From assembly GCF_005765165.1 (NCBI RefSeq), contig NZ_VCIW01000016.1:62001-126000 (forward strand): 64,000 nt of DNA, in the 5' to 3' direction. Under the pieces are notes generated by a model, which was not told where the DNA came from, did no database searches, and worked only from the letters and a program-made list of their open reading frames with translations. Shown here in pieces: positions 44,132-53,125 of this stretch. This DNA is from Paenibacillus antri (lineage in GTDB: Bacteria; Bacillota; Bacilli; Paenibacillales; YIM-B00363). Each line of letters opens with the position of its first letter. Positions within the stretch are counted from its first letter, which is position 1. The position numbers and the translations under genes were made by a program.

Positions 44132-44155
44132 GGAGGTCTACGGAGGGGAATCGAA

Positions 44156-45556
44156 TTGTCTCATCGAAGTTGCAGTCGGAGAATCGGGACGGCGCTCGCG
44201 CTCATCCTGACGTTAGGGGCGGCGCTGGCCGCATGTTCGTTCGGGGGCGCGGCGGACGAGCCGGAAGAAGAAGAGAGCGCGACGATTAAAGTGATGTATT
44301 GGGACGAGCGGGCGTTCTATCAACAGTTCGGGAACTTGTTCATGATGCAGCACCCGAATATCGAGCTCGAGGTCGTCTCGACGCAAGGCATGTACAGTCC
44401 CGATACGAACCCGATCGACGCGCTGCGAAAGCTGATCGAAGAGGAGCAGCCGGATGTCCTGCTCATTAACGAATATTTCTTCGATCCGCTGTTCCAAGAC
44501 GGTCTGTTGTACGAGCTCGAGACGTTGGTCGCTCAAGACGAAGGCTGGGTCGAGGGGATGCTGCCGACGGCGTTGGACAAGCTTCGGACTCTTGGGAACG
44601 GGAAGCTGTACGGTCTCGCGCCGAGCTTCTCCAGCAAAGCGATCTTCTATAACAAGTCGATGTTCGAAGCCTACGGCATCGCTCCGCCGACCGACGGCAT
44701 GACGTGGGACGAGTTGATCGCGAAAGCCGAGCTGTTCCCGACCGACGGCGAAGCGGACGAGAGGGTGTACGGCTTAGACGCGTTCGGCGGCGCCGGCGTC
44801 GGCGGTTTTCTGCAGCTGGGCAGGGAGCAGGGACTGCAGTTTCTCGACGTGAACGCGAAGAAGGTCACGCTCGACACCGATGCATGGCGACGCGTCGCGG
44901 AGACGGCCCTGCGATTATCCTCCTCGAAAGCGATGTACGCGCCGGACCCGTTCAACCCGCAAATGGGCCAAACGTACGAGGATCACCTGCGCATGGATTT
45001 GTTTTTGACCGGACGGCTCGCGATGAAGCTTAGTTATTCGTATTATTTGCAAGAGTTGGCCGAAGGCATGAATCGGCTGGAGGAGGCCGCCGAGCTCGAT
45101 TGGGACGTCGTGACGGAACCGATCAAGGCGGATGCGCCGAACGAGACGTCGTCGTTCCAATTCAACGACATCTTCGCGATTCATGCCCGCTCGACGAACG
45201 TGGACGCGGCATGGGCGTTCGTCAAGTTCATCCATTCCGACGAGTTTACGAAAGCGACGTCCCGGTTTCCGGTCGTGAGCGGACTGCCGATCCGGACGGA
45301 ATATATCCGGAACGAAGAGGGCAAACGCCTCGAAGCGTTTTATGCGCTGTCGCCGAGCTCGGAGCGGCAGTCGATTCCGGGGATCGAACGGATTCCTTCC
45401 GGGTTCGACGCGGCGTTCTACCCGATGATGGAGAAGCATTGGACGGCGTTGACGAAGGAAGAAACGACGATCGACGAGGCGCTCGCTTTCATGGAGACGG
45501 AAGGGCAAGCGGCGTTGGATGCCGCGTTCGCCAACGAAGGAGAAGGAACGGAATGA
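44156..45556 (+). CDS. Extracellular solute-binding lipoprotein (family 1), no adjacent permeases
   Basis: 466 residues from TTG 44156, 8 bases after GGAGGG; upstream TTG/ATG candidates have no suitable ribosome site. The signal peptide (MSHRSCSRRIG, then a hydrophobic run) ends in the lipobox ALAACSFG. The binding fold shows IKVMYWDERAFYQQFGNLFMMQHPNIELEVV and YNKSMFEAYGIAPPTDGMTWDEL, typical of carbohydrate-binding proteins of ABC importers. No permease or ATPase gene is adjacent, so it either works with a transporter elsewhere or is a sensor component. Confidence 0.88.
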   Translation: MSHRSCSRRIGTALALILTLGAALAACSFGGAADEPEEEESATIKVMYWDERAFYQQFGNLFMMQHPNIELEVVSTQGMYSPDTNPIDALRKLIEEEQPDVLLINEYFFDPLFQDGLLYELETLVAQDEGWVEGMLPTALDKLRTLGNGKLYGLAPSFSSKAIFYNKSMFEAYGIAPPTDGMTWDELIAKAELFPTDGEADERVYGLDAFGGAGVGGFLQLGREQGLQFLDVNAKKVTLDTDAWRRVAETALRLSSSKAMYAPDPFNPQMGQTYEDHLRMDLFLTGRLAMKLSYSYYLQELAEGMNRLEEAAELDWDVVTEPIKADAPNETSSFQFNDIFAIHARSTNVDAAWAFVKFIHSDEFTKATSRFPVVSGLPIRTEYIRNEEGKRLEAFYALSPSSERQSIPGIERIPSGFDAAFYPMMEKHWTALTKEETTIDEALAFMETEGQAALDAAFANEGEGTE

Positions 45557-45562
45557 CCGGCG

Positions 45563-45595
45563 GCCGGGGCGCGCAACGCGCTCCGGCTGTTTTTC
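45563..45595 (+). terminator. Terminator after the solute-binding gene
   Basis: An 11-bp GC stem (45563-45573 with 45577-45587, one G-T pair), 3-base loop, then TGTTTTTCT. Confidence 0.8.
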
Positions 45596-45631
45596 TATTC
45601 ACAAACAAAATAAATATATGTTGGTGAAATC

Positions 45632-45660
45632 TTGACCTACATCAAACATCGGTGTATATT
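45632..45660 (+). promoter_or_regulatory. Sigma-A promoter of the DUF2087/GIY-YIG pair
   Basis: TTGACC (45632-45637), 17-base spacer, TATATT (45655-45660). One of the best promoters in the window. Confidence 0.75.
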
Positions 45661-45685
45661 GTTTGTGTGGTGGCAAACAGATATA
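45643..45685. promoter_or_regulatory. CAAACA/TGTTTG operator-like repeats over the promoter
   Basis: CAAACA at 45643-45648 (inside the spacer), TGTTTG at 45660-45665 and CAAACA at 45674-45679, with a further CAAACA at 45602-45607. The last two sites form the inverted repeat TATATTGTTTG-N8-CAAACAGATATA (one extra base), covering the -10 and start point. Confidence 0.5.
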
Positions 45686-45709
45686 AACCACGTAGGGAGA
45701 GTGTAAAAG

Positions 45710-46507
45710 GTGGATTTGGAACGGCAGTTTTGGAACGCAAGCCCCGAAGAGCTGAAGCGCGGGTACGGCACGTATCCGGAACAAGGCGGTCACCGCTGCC
45801 TCGTCTGCGGCGAGTTCGCCGAATTCGGGCGGGTGTTCCCGATCGGCGAACACTGGTACGACGCGGAAGCGTACATGAAGCGGCACATCGCGGCGGCGCA
45901 TAAGTCGATGTTCGAGTATTTACTGTCGCTCGACAAGAAGTGGACCGGACTGACGGACGTGCAGCGGGAAGTGCTTCAGCTGTTCTACGAAGGGCGCAGC
46001 GACGCGGACACGGCCAAGACGCTGGGAAGCAAGCCGGCGACGGTGCGGTATCACCGGTTTCATCTTCGGGAGAAAGAGAAGCAGGCCAAGGTGTTCCTCG
46101 CGTTGATGGCGCTGCTCGACGAGCGGCCGAAGGCGAATGCGGACGCGGGCGACAGCGAGCAAGAGGAGTTCGTCCCGATTCACCGGACCGCGACGACGAT
46201 CGACGAACGGTACGCCATGACCGCGGAAGAGAACGCCAAGGTGTTGAAGACGTACTTCCCGTACGGCCTCGAAGGACCGCTCAAGGAGTTCCCGTCCAAG
46301 GAGAAGCGGAAGATCGCCGTGCTGCGCCACCTGATGACGCGATTCGAACGCAATCGGGTGTACTCGGAGAAGGAAGTGAACGCGGTGCTGAAAGACGCGT
46401 TCTCGGATTATGTGACGCTGCGCCGATACATGATCGAGTACGGCTTCATGGATCGCAAGGACGACGGCAGCGAATACTGGGCGAAGGGAGAAGCGATGCA
46501 TGGATAA
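45710..46507 (+). CDS. DUF2087 protein with LuxR-like helix-turn-helix
   Basis: 265 residues from GTG 45710, 9 bases after GGGAGA. An N-terminal domain has a possible zinc site (CLVC near residue 30 and H...H in AYMKRHIAAAHKSM). A LuxR/sigma-region-4-like HTH follows (LTDVQREVLQLFYEGRSDADTAKTLGSKPATVRYHRFHLREKEK, about 80-122). The C-terminal DUF2087 domain (about 175-265) contains FPSKEKRKIAVLRHLMTRF and YSEKEVNAVL...YVTLRRYMIEYGFMDR. A DNA-binding regulator is likely; the operator-like repeats over its own promoter suggest autoregulation. The next gene overlaps its end by 8 bases. Confidence 0.82.
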   Translation: MDLERQFWNASPEELKRGYGTYPEQGGHRCLVCGEFAEFGRVFPIGEHWYDAEAYMKRHIAAAHKSMFEYLLSLDKKWTGLTDVQREVLQLFYEGRSDADTAKTLGSKPATVRYHRFHLREKEKQAKVFLALMALLDERPKANADAGDSEQEEFVPIHRTATTIDERYAMTAEENAKVLKTYFPYGLEGPLKEFPSKEKRKIAVLRHLMTRFERNRVYSEKEVNAVLKDAFSDYVTLRRYMIEYGFMDRKDDGSEYWAKGEAMHG

Positions 46508-46868
46508 GGAAAGGAAGAAGGCGTTGGCCGCGGAATACGTGCTCTCGGAACGGCCTGCCGGCGTGTTTCGGCTCGTGCACGTCGAGAGCGGCAAATCTTT
46601 CGTCGGAACGGCGCCGGACGTGAACGCGATGAAAAATCGGCTCCTGTTCCAGCTGAAGATGGGATCCAATTGGATCAAGCCGTTGCAGAACGATTGGAAC
46701 GAGTACGGCGAGGACGCGTTCCGCTATGAAGTGTTGGAGCTGTTTACACCGCCGGAGGACGGCATGTACAATTTGAAGAAAGAGCTGGAACGGATGGAGT
46801 TCGAATGGCTCGAACGGTTGCAGCCGTACGGAGATAAAGGGTACAACAAACCGCCGCACGATTCCTAA
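46500..46868 (+). CDS. GIY-YIG-like nuclease family protein
   Basis: 122 residues. The segment AGVFRLVHVESGKSFVGTAPDVNAMKNRLLFQLKMG is a degenerate GIY-YIG start (GVF...FVG in place of GIY...YIG), followed by the Arg-like region and Glu in DAFRYEVLE and KKELERMEFEWLERL. Because the GIY and YIG Tyr residues are replaced, nuclease activity is uncertain. It overlaps the DUF2087 gene by 8 bases, so both proteins are made together. Confidence 0.75.
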   Translation: MDKERKKALAAEYVLSERPAGVFRLVHVESGKSFVGTAPDVNAMKNRLLFQLKMGSNWIKPLQNDWNEYGEDAFRYEVLELFTPPEDGMYNLKKELERMEFEWLERLQPYGDKGYNKPPHDS

Positions 46869-46870
46869 TC

Positions 46871-46920
46871 GGGGCCGCCCCCGCAGACGTCGACAACGTC
46901 CGCGAGGGCGGCCCCTCCTT
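46871..46920. terminator. Bidirectional terminator between the GIY-YIG and gcvPB genes
   Basis: GGGGCCGCCC (46871-46880) pairs exactly with GGGCGGCCCC (46906-46915); short T-rich tail on the plus side. Confidence 0.7.
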
Positions 46921-46922
46921 CG

Positions 46923-48386
46923 TTACGGGACGCCGCAGGCGCAGTTGAGGACCGGCCGCCGCGCCGCGGTCGCTTCGTCCAACCGCCTGACGTCCGTCGT
47001 ATACGGCGCGTTCTTGACGAGCTCCGGGTCCGACTTCGCTTCCTCGACGATCCGAAGCAGCGTATCGGCGAACGCGTCGAGCGTCTCTTTGCTTTCGGTT
47101 TCCGTCGGCTCGATCATGAGGCACTCCTCGATATTGATCGGGAAGTAGATCGTCGGCGGATGGTATCCGAAGTCGAGCAGTCGCTTCGCGACGTCCAACG
47201 TCCGCACGCCGGTCGACGTCTTCAGCGACTTCGCCGATAACACGAATTCGTGCTTGCAGATTCGGTCGAACGGCACGTCGAACGCGGACGCCAGACGGCG
47301 GAACAAGTAGTTCGCGTTCAACACGGCGAGCTCGGAGACGCGGCGCAGGCCGTCCGGACCGTACGTGCGAATATAAGCGTACGCGCGGACCAGGATGCCG
47401 AAGTTGCCGTAATACCCCTTCACGCGGCCGATCGAGGCCGGGCGGTCGTAATCGAAACCATACGTTCCGTCCTCGCGACGCTCGACCGTCGGGATCGGGA
47501 GGAACGGCGCGAGATGCGCCTTCACCCCGACCGGGCCCGCGCCGGGACCGCCGCCCCCGTGCGGCGTGCTCATCGTTTTGTGCAGATTCAAGTGCACGAC
47601 GTCGAACCCCATGTCGCCGGGACGCGCGATGCCGAGGATGGCGTTCGAATTCGCGCCGTCGTAATACAACAACCCCCCGGCGTCGTGCACGATCGATGCG
47701 ATCTCTTCGATATGCTCTTCGAACAGGCCGAGCGTATTCGGGTTCGTCAGCATGAGCGCCGCCGTGTCGTCGCCGACCGCCGCTCGCAGCGCGTCGAGAT
47801 CGACGAGGCCCCGGTCGTTCGACGGGATCGTCACCGTCTCGTAGCCGGCCGCCGTCGCGCTGGCCGGGTTCGTGCCGTGGGACGAGTCCGGCACGATCAC
47901 CTTCGTGCGCGTCTCGCCGCGGCTTTCGTGGTACGCCCGGATAAGCATGAGGCCGGTGAACTCCCCGTGCGCGCCGGCCGCCGGCTGCAGCGTCACCCGG
48001 TCCATGCCGGTCACCGCCGCGAGGTCTCGCTGCAGCGCGTATAGAAGCTCGAGCGCGCCTTGCATCGACGATTCCGGCTGGTACGGATGGATGCGGGCGA
48101 AGCCGGGGTACCGCGCGACGTCTTCGTTCAGCTTCGGATTGTATTTCATCGTGCAGGAGCCTAAGGGATAGAAGCCGTTGTCGACGCCGAAGTTCCGCCG
48201 CGACAACGCCGTATAATGACGGATGACGTCGACCTCGTATACCTCCGGCAGCGCAGGAGGCTCGGGCCGAAGCAGGGAGGCCGGAATCCACTCGTCGAGC
48301 GGCGTCTCCGGCACGTCGCAGGCGGGGAGCGAGTAGGCGACGCGTCCCGGCGCGCTCCGTTCGAAAATGAGCGGCATGTCTGTCAT
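46923..48386 (-). CDS. gcvPB: Glycine dehydrogenase (aminomethyl-transferring) subunit 2
   Basis: 487 residues from ATG (complement 48384-48386), overlapping the gcvPA stop by 4 bases. With subunit 1 it forms the PLP-dependent P-protein that decarboxylates glycine and loads the aminomethyl group on the H-protein. The PLP Lys is in [22 protein letters not shown] near residue 272. The long open frame extending upstream is the shadow of gcvPA. Third gene of the riboswitch-controlled operon; gcvH is not present here. Confidence 0.95.
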   Translation of the reverse strand: MTDMPLIFERSAPGRVAYSLPACDVPETPLDEWIPASLLRPEPPALPEVYEVDVIRHYTALSRRNFGVDNGFYPLGSCTMKYNPKLNEDVARYPGFARIHPYQPESSMQGALELLYALQRDLAAVTGMDRVTLQPAAGAHGEFTGLMLIRAYHESRGETRTKVIVPDSSHGTNPASATAAGYETVTIPSNDRGLVDLDALRAAVGDDTAALMLTNPNTLGLFEEHIEEIASIVHDAGGLLYYDGANSNAILGIARPGDMGFDVVHLNLHKTMSTPHGGGGPGAGPVGVKAHLAPFLPIPTVERREDGTYGFDYDRPASIGRVKGYYGNFGILVRAYAYIRTYGPDGLRRVSELAVLNANYLFRRLASAFDVPFDRICKHEFVLSAKSLKTSTGVRTLDVAKRLLDFGYHPPTIYFPINIEECLMIEPTETESKETLDAFADTLLRIVEEAKSDPELVKNAPYTTDVRRLDEATAARRPVLNCACGVP

Positions 48387-49765
48387 CCCAAGATCGCCTC
48401 CAATGCCGACGCGAATGCGTCGATCTCTTCTTTCGTTCGCTGTTCCGTCACGGCGACGAGCATGCAGCCGCCGAGCGCAGGATCGTCGCGGCCGAGATCG
48501 TACCCGCCGAGGAAGCCTTCCGCTAGCAGCCGTTCGTTCGCTTCGCGCACGGTCGGCCCGCCGTCCGGCAGTCGAATGACGAACTCGTTGAAGAACGGGG
48601 CGGAGAAGGGGAGCGTCACCCCGGGGACGGATGCCAGCCGCGAGGCCGCATAATGCGCCTTCCGGACGTTGAGCTCGGCCACGTCGCGCATGCCTTGCTT
48701 TCCCATGACCGACAAATACACGGAAGCGCACAGCGCGAGCAGCGCTTGGTTGGAGCAAATGTTCGACGTCGCCTTCTCGCGCCGGATATGCTGCTCGCGC
48801 GCCTGCAGCGTCAGCACGAAGCCGCGCTTGCCGTCTTTGTCGACCGTCCGCCCGACGATGCGGCCTGGAATGCGGCGCATCAGCGCGTCGGAGACGGCGA
48901 AGAAGCCGCACGTCGGTCCGCCGAGCGACGGCGCGATGCCGAGCGGCTGCGCGTCGCCGACGACGATGTCCGCGCCGAGCTTGCCCGGCGGCTGCAACGC
49001 GCCGAGCGACAGCGGATTGGCGCTTACGACGAGCAGCGCGCCCGCGCCGTGCGCGGCGGCGGCGAACGCCGCCGCGTCCTCGATGCCCCCATAGAAGTTG
49101 GGGGACTGGATCATCGCGGCGGCGGGTTCGCCGCCGCCGTCGGCCCGCAGCGCCGCGGCCAAGGCGGCCGCGTCCGTCACGCCGTTCGCGTCGACGGGGA
49201 CGGTCGTAAGCTCGAGCCCGAGGCCGCGCGCCGTCGTCGCCAGCACCTGCCTCGCCTCGGGATGGACCGCCGCGGACACGACGAGGCGCTTCCGCTTCGC
49301 GGCGCCCGCCGCGAGCGCCCCCGCCTCGGCGAAGGCGGTCGCGCCGTCGTACATGCTCGCGTTGGCGACGGGGAGGCCGGTCAGCTCGCAGATGTACGAC
49401 TGGAATTCGAAGATGGCCTGCAGCTCGCCCTGGGAAATCTCCGGCTGATACGGCGTATAGGCCGTATAAAACTCCGACCTCGATACGATGTGGTCGATGA
49501 CGACGGGGAGGTGGTGGTCGTACACGCCGGCGCCGAGAAAGCTGACGTAAGTTTCCAAATCCGCGTTGCGCGCGGCGAGCGATTTCATATGCCGCAGCAG
49601 CGCCCCTTCGCCCAGCGCCTCCGAGACGTCGAGCCGTCCCCGAAAGCGGACCGACGCCGGGATGTCCGCGAACAGCGCTTCGATCGAGTCGACCCCGATC
49701 GCTTCGAGCATCGCCCGTTCGTCGTTCGCCGTCGCCGGCAAATATCGATGATTCCGCATCTGCAT
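48383..49765 (-). CDS. gcvPA: Glycine dehydrogenase (aminomethyl-transferring) subunit 1
   Basis: 460 residues. [22 protein letters not shown] at the start, [29 protein letters not shown] near residue 108 and [15 protein letters not shown] are typical of GcvPA. It pairs with GcvPB; the split P-protein is the Firmicute form. An Ala-rich run (near 180-260) is longer than usual but in frame. The start lies 11 bases after the gcvT stop with GGAGAGG before it. Confidence 0.95.
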   Translation of the reverse strand: MQMRNHRYLPATANDERAMLEAIGVDSIEALFADIPASVRFRGRLDVSEALGEGALLRHMKSLAARNADLETYVSFLGAGVYDHHLPVVIDHIVSRSEFYTAYTPYQPEISQGELQAIFEFQSYICELTGLPVANASMYDGATAFAEAGALAAGAAKRKRLVVSAAVHPEARQVLATTARGLGLELTTVPVDANGVTDAAALAAALRADGGGEPAAAMIQSPNFYGGIEDAAAFAAAAHGAGALLVVSANPLSLGALQPPGKLGADIVVGDAQPLGIAPSLGGPTCGFFAVSDALMRRIPGRIVGRTVDKDGKRGFVLTLQAREQHIRREKATSNICSNQALLALCASVYLSVMGKQGMRDVAELNVRKAHYAASRLASVPGVTLPFSAPFFNEFVIRLPDGGPTVREANERLLAEGFLGGYDLGRDDPALGGCMLVAVTEQRTKEEIDAFASALEAILG

Positions 49766-49776
49766 CGAGCTCCTCT

Positions 49777-50919
49777 CTATCCTGGCTTACGTGCGCGATC
49801 CGCCCGCCGATAAAACGGCGTCGGGACGACTTTCGCCTTCAACCGCTTCCCCCTCACGTCGACGTACAGCTCCGTTCCCTCCGCGGCGTACGCAGCGTCC
49901 ACGAGCGCGAGACCCAGGTTGCGACGCAGCGTAGGCGACTGCGTGCCGGTCGTCACCTCGCCGACCCGCGCGCCGTCCGCGGCGAACACCGCGTAATGCG
50001 TCCGCGGAATGCCGCGATCGATCATCTCGAGCCCTGCCAAGCGCCGAGTCGGGCCCGACGCCTTCTGCGCGGCGAGCGCCTCCCGGCCGATGAAGTCGCC
50101 CTTCTCCAGCTTCACGAATGCGCCGAGTCCGGCTTCGAGCGGCGTGATCGAGGGCGACAGCTCCTGGCCGTACAGCGGCAGCCGCGCCTCGAAGCGCAGC
50201 GTATCGCGCGCCCCGAGACCGACCGGCGCAAGTCCGTAAGGGGCGCCGGCGCTGAGCAGCGCGCGCCAGACGTCCGGCGCGCGCGAGGCGTCGACGTACA
50301 GCTCGAAGCCGTCCTCGCCGGTGTATCCGGTGCGCGAGACGAGCGCCGGGACGCCGCCGACGCGCACGCCCTCCGCGAAGCGGAACGGACGCAGCGCGGC
50401 CGGGTCGAACCCGACGGCGCCGTCGTCTCCGCAAGAGGCGTCGCGCACGACGTCGACGGCCGCGGGGCCTTGCACCGCGAGCAGCGCCGTCTCCGCGGAG
50501 ACGTCTCGGATCTCGACGTCGCCTGAAGCGTGCCGCCGCATCCACGCCAAATCCGTCTCGACGTTCGACGCGTTCACGACGAGCAGGAAGCGATCGTCGC
50601 CGAGCCGATAGACGAGCAGGTCGTCGACCGTGCCGCCGTTCGGGTAACACATCGGCGTATACATCGCTGCGCTTACGGGAAGCTTCGCGACGTCGTTCGT
50701 GACGAGCCGCTGCAGGAACTTAGGCGCGCCGGAACCCGACACCGACAATTCGCCCATGTGCGAGACGTCGAATAAGCCCGCCCGTTGCCGCACCGCTTCA
50801 TGCTCCTTCAGAATGCCTTCGAATTGCACCGGCAGCTCCCAGCCGCCGAAATCGATCGTCTTCGCGCCGAGCGGCGCATAGAGCGGATAGAGGGGCGTGC
50901 GCTTCAACGGTTCCGCCAT
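49777..50919 (-). CDS. gcvT: Glycine cleavage system aminomethyltransferase (T-protein)
   Basis: 380 residues from ATG (complement 50917-50919); GGAGG lies 11 bases upstream, and the in-frame GTG/TTG codons farther up are too close to it. T-protein moves the one-carbon unit from the H-protein-bound aminomethyl to tetrahydrofolate, releasing ammonia. Visible: [34 protein letters not shown] near residues 24-57, [12 protein letters not shown] near 190 and the C-terminal [13 protein letters not shown]. First gene of the operon, directly behind the glycine riboswitch and its terminator. The pathway also supplies methylene-THF to thymidylate synthase. Confidence 0.95.
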   Translation of the reverse strand: MAEPLKRTPLYPLYAPLGAKTIDFGGWELPVQFEGILKEHEAVRQRAGLFDVSHMGELSVSGSGAPKFLQRLVTNDVAKLPVSAAMYTPMCYPNGGTVDDLLVYRLGDDRFLLVVNASNVETDLAWMRRHASGDVEIRDVSAETALLAVQGPAAVDVVRDASCGDDGAVGFDPAALRPFRFAEGVRVGGVPALVSRTGYTGEDGFELYVDASRAPDVWRALLSAGAPYGLAPVGLGARDTLRFEARLPLYGQELSPSITPLEAGLGAFVKLEKGDFIGREALAAQKASGPTRRLAGLEMIDRGIPRTHYAVFAADGARVGEVTTGTQSPTLRRNLGLALVDAAYAAEGTELYVDVRGKRLKAKVVPTPFYRRADRARKPG

Positions 50920-50944
50920 ATCGGACAACACCTCCGCTTCGATT

Positions 50945-51016
50945 GGGAAAATAGAAAAGGGACACGGCTAAAGCGCGTATTGAATACGATCTCAATACAT
51001 TCCTTAGCTCTGTCCC
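50945..51016 (-). terminator. Riboswitch-controlled terminator before gcvT
   Basis: On the minus strand GGGACA-GA-GCTAA (complement 51016-51004) pairs with TTAGC-CG-TGTCCC (complement 50971-50959), followed by TTTTCTATTTT. The 5' arm is the same sequence as the 3' strand of the second aptamer's closing helix, so the two folds exclude each other; an inner hairpin GTATTG/CAATAC sits in the loop. Confidence 0.75.
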
Positions 51017-51250
51017 TTGTACCTGAGAGTTGCCTCGCCGGCCTTAGGCAGGACCGCGCAAGTTTCCCCTTGGGTGATTCGGCTCGCGCCGCGAGGAGAT
51101 CCCGCAGCCGCCGCCGAATGCTCTCCAGAGTCGCGTCCGGCACAGGTCCTTTTGCCTGAGAGATTCCCCCGGATCCGGGGTTACTCCTTCGGCGTCTCCG
51201 CCCGCCCGCGCCTAGCGCGACGGAGTGCGTCGATCTCTCCCTGTACCCTC
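51004..51250 (-). promoter_or_regulatory. Tandem glycine riboswitch (two gcvT aptamers)
   Basis: Minus-strand sequence shows the conserved blocks of both aptamers in order. Aptamer 1 (about 51245-51150): GGGAGAGATC, CGCCGAAGGAGTAA, then AATCTCTCAGGCAAAAGGACC. Aptamer 2 (about 51135-51004): GACTCTGGAGAGC, CACCCAAGGGGAAA, then CAACTCTCAGGTACAAGGGACAGAG. The closing helix of aptamer 2 (CTCTG with CAGAG) competes with the terminator, so bound glycine should allow readthrough into gcvT-gcvPA-gcvPB: an ON switch that turns on glycine breakdown. Confidence 0.92.
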
Positions 51251-51365
51251 ATTCGCTGCTATGCTGTTGCGCATCGAACCGATCGGCGATCCGCGAGCTT
51301 GCGTCGCCGCGCGAGCGACTCTACACTAAGTATATCCACGAACGCCCAGGAAGGTGACCGACAAA

Positions 51366-51914
51366 ATGCGCGAAGAAGGACGACTGCAACCGATTCCGGA
51401 CCATCTCGCGCCGGGGCTCGACGTCTTGTTCGTCGGCTACAATCCCAGCATCCGCTCGAGCCGAACGGGCCATCATTACGCCAACCCGAGCAATCGATTT
51501 TGGAAAATGATCCACGGCGCCGGCCTCACGCCGAGACGGTACGCCTCCCACGAAGGGGAGGCGATGCTGGAGCTCGGCTACGGCTTCACGAACATCGTGC
51601 CGCGCCCTACGCGGACGGCGGAGGAGATTACGAAAGAAGAATATGCGGCAGGGCGGAAGGAGTTGCTTACAAAATTGAAGTTGTACCGCCCCAGGGCCGC
51701 TTGTTTCGTGGGCAAAGGCGTGTATGAGCAGTTTTCCGGACGGAAGACGTCGGGGTGGGGCTTTCAGCCGGAAGCCTCGGAACAGGTGCCGGGGGTGCGC
51801 GAGTTCGTCGGGCCGTCGTCGAGCGGTCTCGTGCGGATGAAGCTCGAGGAGATGATCGACGTCTACGCGGAGCTCGCCCGCTGGAGGCGGGAAGAGCTCG
51901 GCCGCCGTTCGTAA
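51366..51914 (+). CDS. mug: G/U mismatch-specific DNA glycosylase (Mug/TDG family)
   Basis: 182 residues from ATG 51366 (GTG 51354 lies inside the ribosome site GGAAGGTGA). Removes uracil or thymine opposite G and related lesions. The family motif VGYNPSIRSSRTGHHYANPSNRFW (GxNPxxxS...GHHxAxPxNxFW) is near residue 24, and the second motif VGPSSSGL near 150. The Asn in GYNP is the catalytic position of Mug. Isolated gene; divergent from the riboswitch operon. Confidence 0.92.
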   Translation: MREEGRLQPIPDHLAPGLDVLFVGYNPSIRSSRTGHHYANPSNRFWKMIHGAGLTPRRYASHEGEAMLELGYGFTNIVPRPTRTAEEITKEEYAAGRKELLTKLKLYRPRAACFVGKGVYEQFSGRKTSGWGFQPEASEQVPGVREFVGPSSSGLVRMKLEEMIDVYAELARWRREELGRRS

Positions 51915-51939
51915 GGAACGGGACCGAGCTCTCCGTTTT
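51894..51939. terminator. Terminator between mug and the exchanger gene
   Basis: GAGCTCGG (51894-51901) pairs with CCGAGCTC (51924-51931); an inner CCGTTC/GAACGG helix fills the loop; then TCCGTTTTC. It overlaps the mug stop codon. Confidence 0.75.
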
Positions 51940-51945
51940 CCGAAG

Positions 51946-53004
51946 TTATAACAAGAAAAATCCGATCCCCATGATCAGGTAGGCGCCTAGCAGCGTCAAC
52001 CCTTCGAACCAGTTCGTGTCGCCGTCGTTCGTAATCGCGATCGTCAGCAGCACGGCGGTCGCCATCGCGATGAGTTCCGGCAAGGAGAAGACGAGCGGCA
52101 TCGGCGTTTCGAAAAACAACGACACGAATACGAGTACCGGCGCGACGAACATCGCGATTTGCAAGGTCGAGCCGACGGCGATTTCCACGGCGATGTTCAT
52201 CTTGTTCTTGAACGCGAAGATGATCGCGGACGCGTGCTCGGCGGCGTTGCCGACGATCGCGACGATGATGACCCCGATGAACAACTCGCTCCATCCGAAT
52301 CGGTGCGCCACGCTCTCGAACGTATGGACAAGATTTTCCGAGACGTACGCGACGGCGACCGTCGCGAGACCGAGGACGAGCATGGCGACGCCTTTGCTCC
52401 ATTCCGGCTTTTCGTCGTGGTGGCCTTCGTCTTCGCCCTCCACCGCATATACGCCTCGGTGCGTGACGAGCTTGAAGAACAAGGCGGCCAGGTACAACAC
52501 GATCAATACCGCGGACACGCCGATGCTGAGGTTCATCGTCTCCCGCTCCGGCATGTTCATCGAGAACACCTCCGGGATGACGAACGCGACGATGACGGCG
52601 AACATGAGCAAGCCGGAATTGTGACGCGCGTCGTAGACGCTGAATTCCTGCCGCTTGAACTTCAGGCCGCCGACGAAAAACGACAGCCCCGCCACGAGCA
52701 GCAGGTTGCCGAGCACGGAACCCGTCAGCGAGGCGAGCACGACGCCGACGAGTCCGGCCTTAAGGGCGAAGATCGAGATGATCAGTTCGACCGCGTTGCC
52801 GAACGTCGCGTTGAGGAGTCCGCCGATGCGAGGGCCGGAGACGATCGCGAGGCTTTCCGTCGCCCGTCCCATGTAGGATGCGAGCGCGATGATGGTGACG
52901 CAATAGATGACGAACAGCATCGTCGGCTCCCAATGAAGCAGGCTGCCGACGATCGATAACGGAAGTCCGGCGGCCAGTAAAATGAAAAACAAACGATTGC
53001 CCAT
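51946..53004 (-). CDS. Calcium/proton exchanger (CaxA/ChaA family)
   Basis: 352 residues, about eleven membrane segments. The two cation-binding alpha repeats are plain: GLLNATFGNAVELIISIFALKAG near residue 62 and GNAAEHASAIIFAFKNKMNIAVEIAVGSTLQIA near 242. The acidic/His-rich loop GEDEGHHDEKPEWS near 190 is typical of the linker between halves. Exports Ca2+ (possibly Na+/K+) against protons; similar to Bacillus YfkE. Monocistronic. Confidence 0.93.
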   Translation of the reverse strand: MGNRLFFILLAAGLPLSIVGSLLHWEPTMLFVIYCVTIIALASYMGRATESLAIVSGPRIGGLLNATFGNAVELIISIFALKAGLVGVVLASLTGSVLGNLLLVAGLSFFVGGLKFKRQEFSVYDARHNSGLLMFAVIVAFVIPEVFSMNMPERETMNLSIGVSAVLIVLYLAALFFKLVTHRGVYAVEGEDEGHHDEKPEWSKGVAMLVLGLATVAVAYVSENLVHTFESVAHRFGWSELFIGVIIVAIVGNAAEHASAIIFAFKNKMNIAVEIAVGSTLQIAMFVAPVLVFVSLFFETPMPLVFSLPELIAMATAVLLTIAITNDGDTNWFEGLTLLGAYLIMGIGFFLL

Positions 53005-53125
53005 CGTAGGCGAAACCCCTCTCCCGAAGTAAAGTCAGACTATATTATAATGGTTTCGCCACATCTATGGAATAATATAACGTTCAAGAAGAAAACAGGT
53101 TTTTCGCATGGGGGGAACATACGTC

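Noticed and set aside
46744-48291. A 515-codon open frame on the minus strand
   Set aside because: Arg/Ala-rich shadow of gcvPB in another frame; no family motifs, and gcvPB is complete over the same bases.
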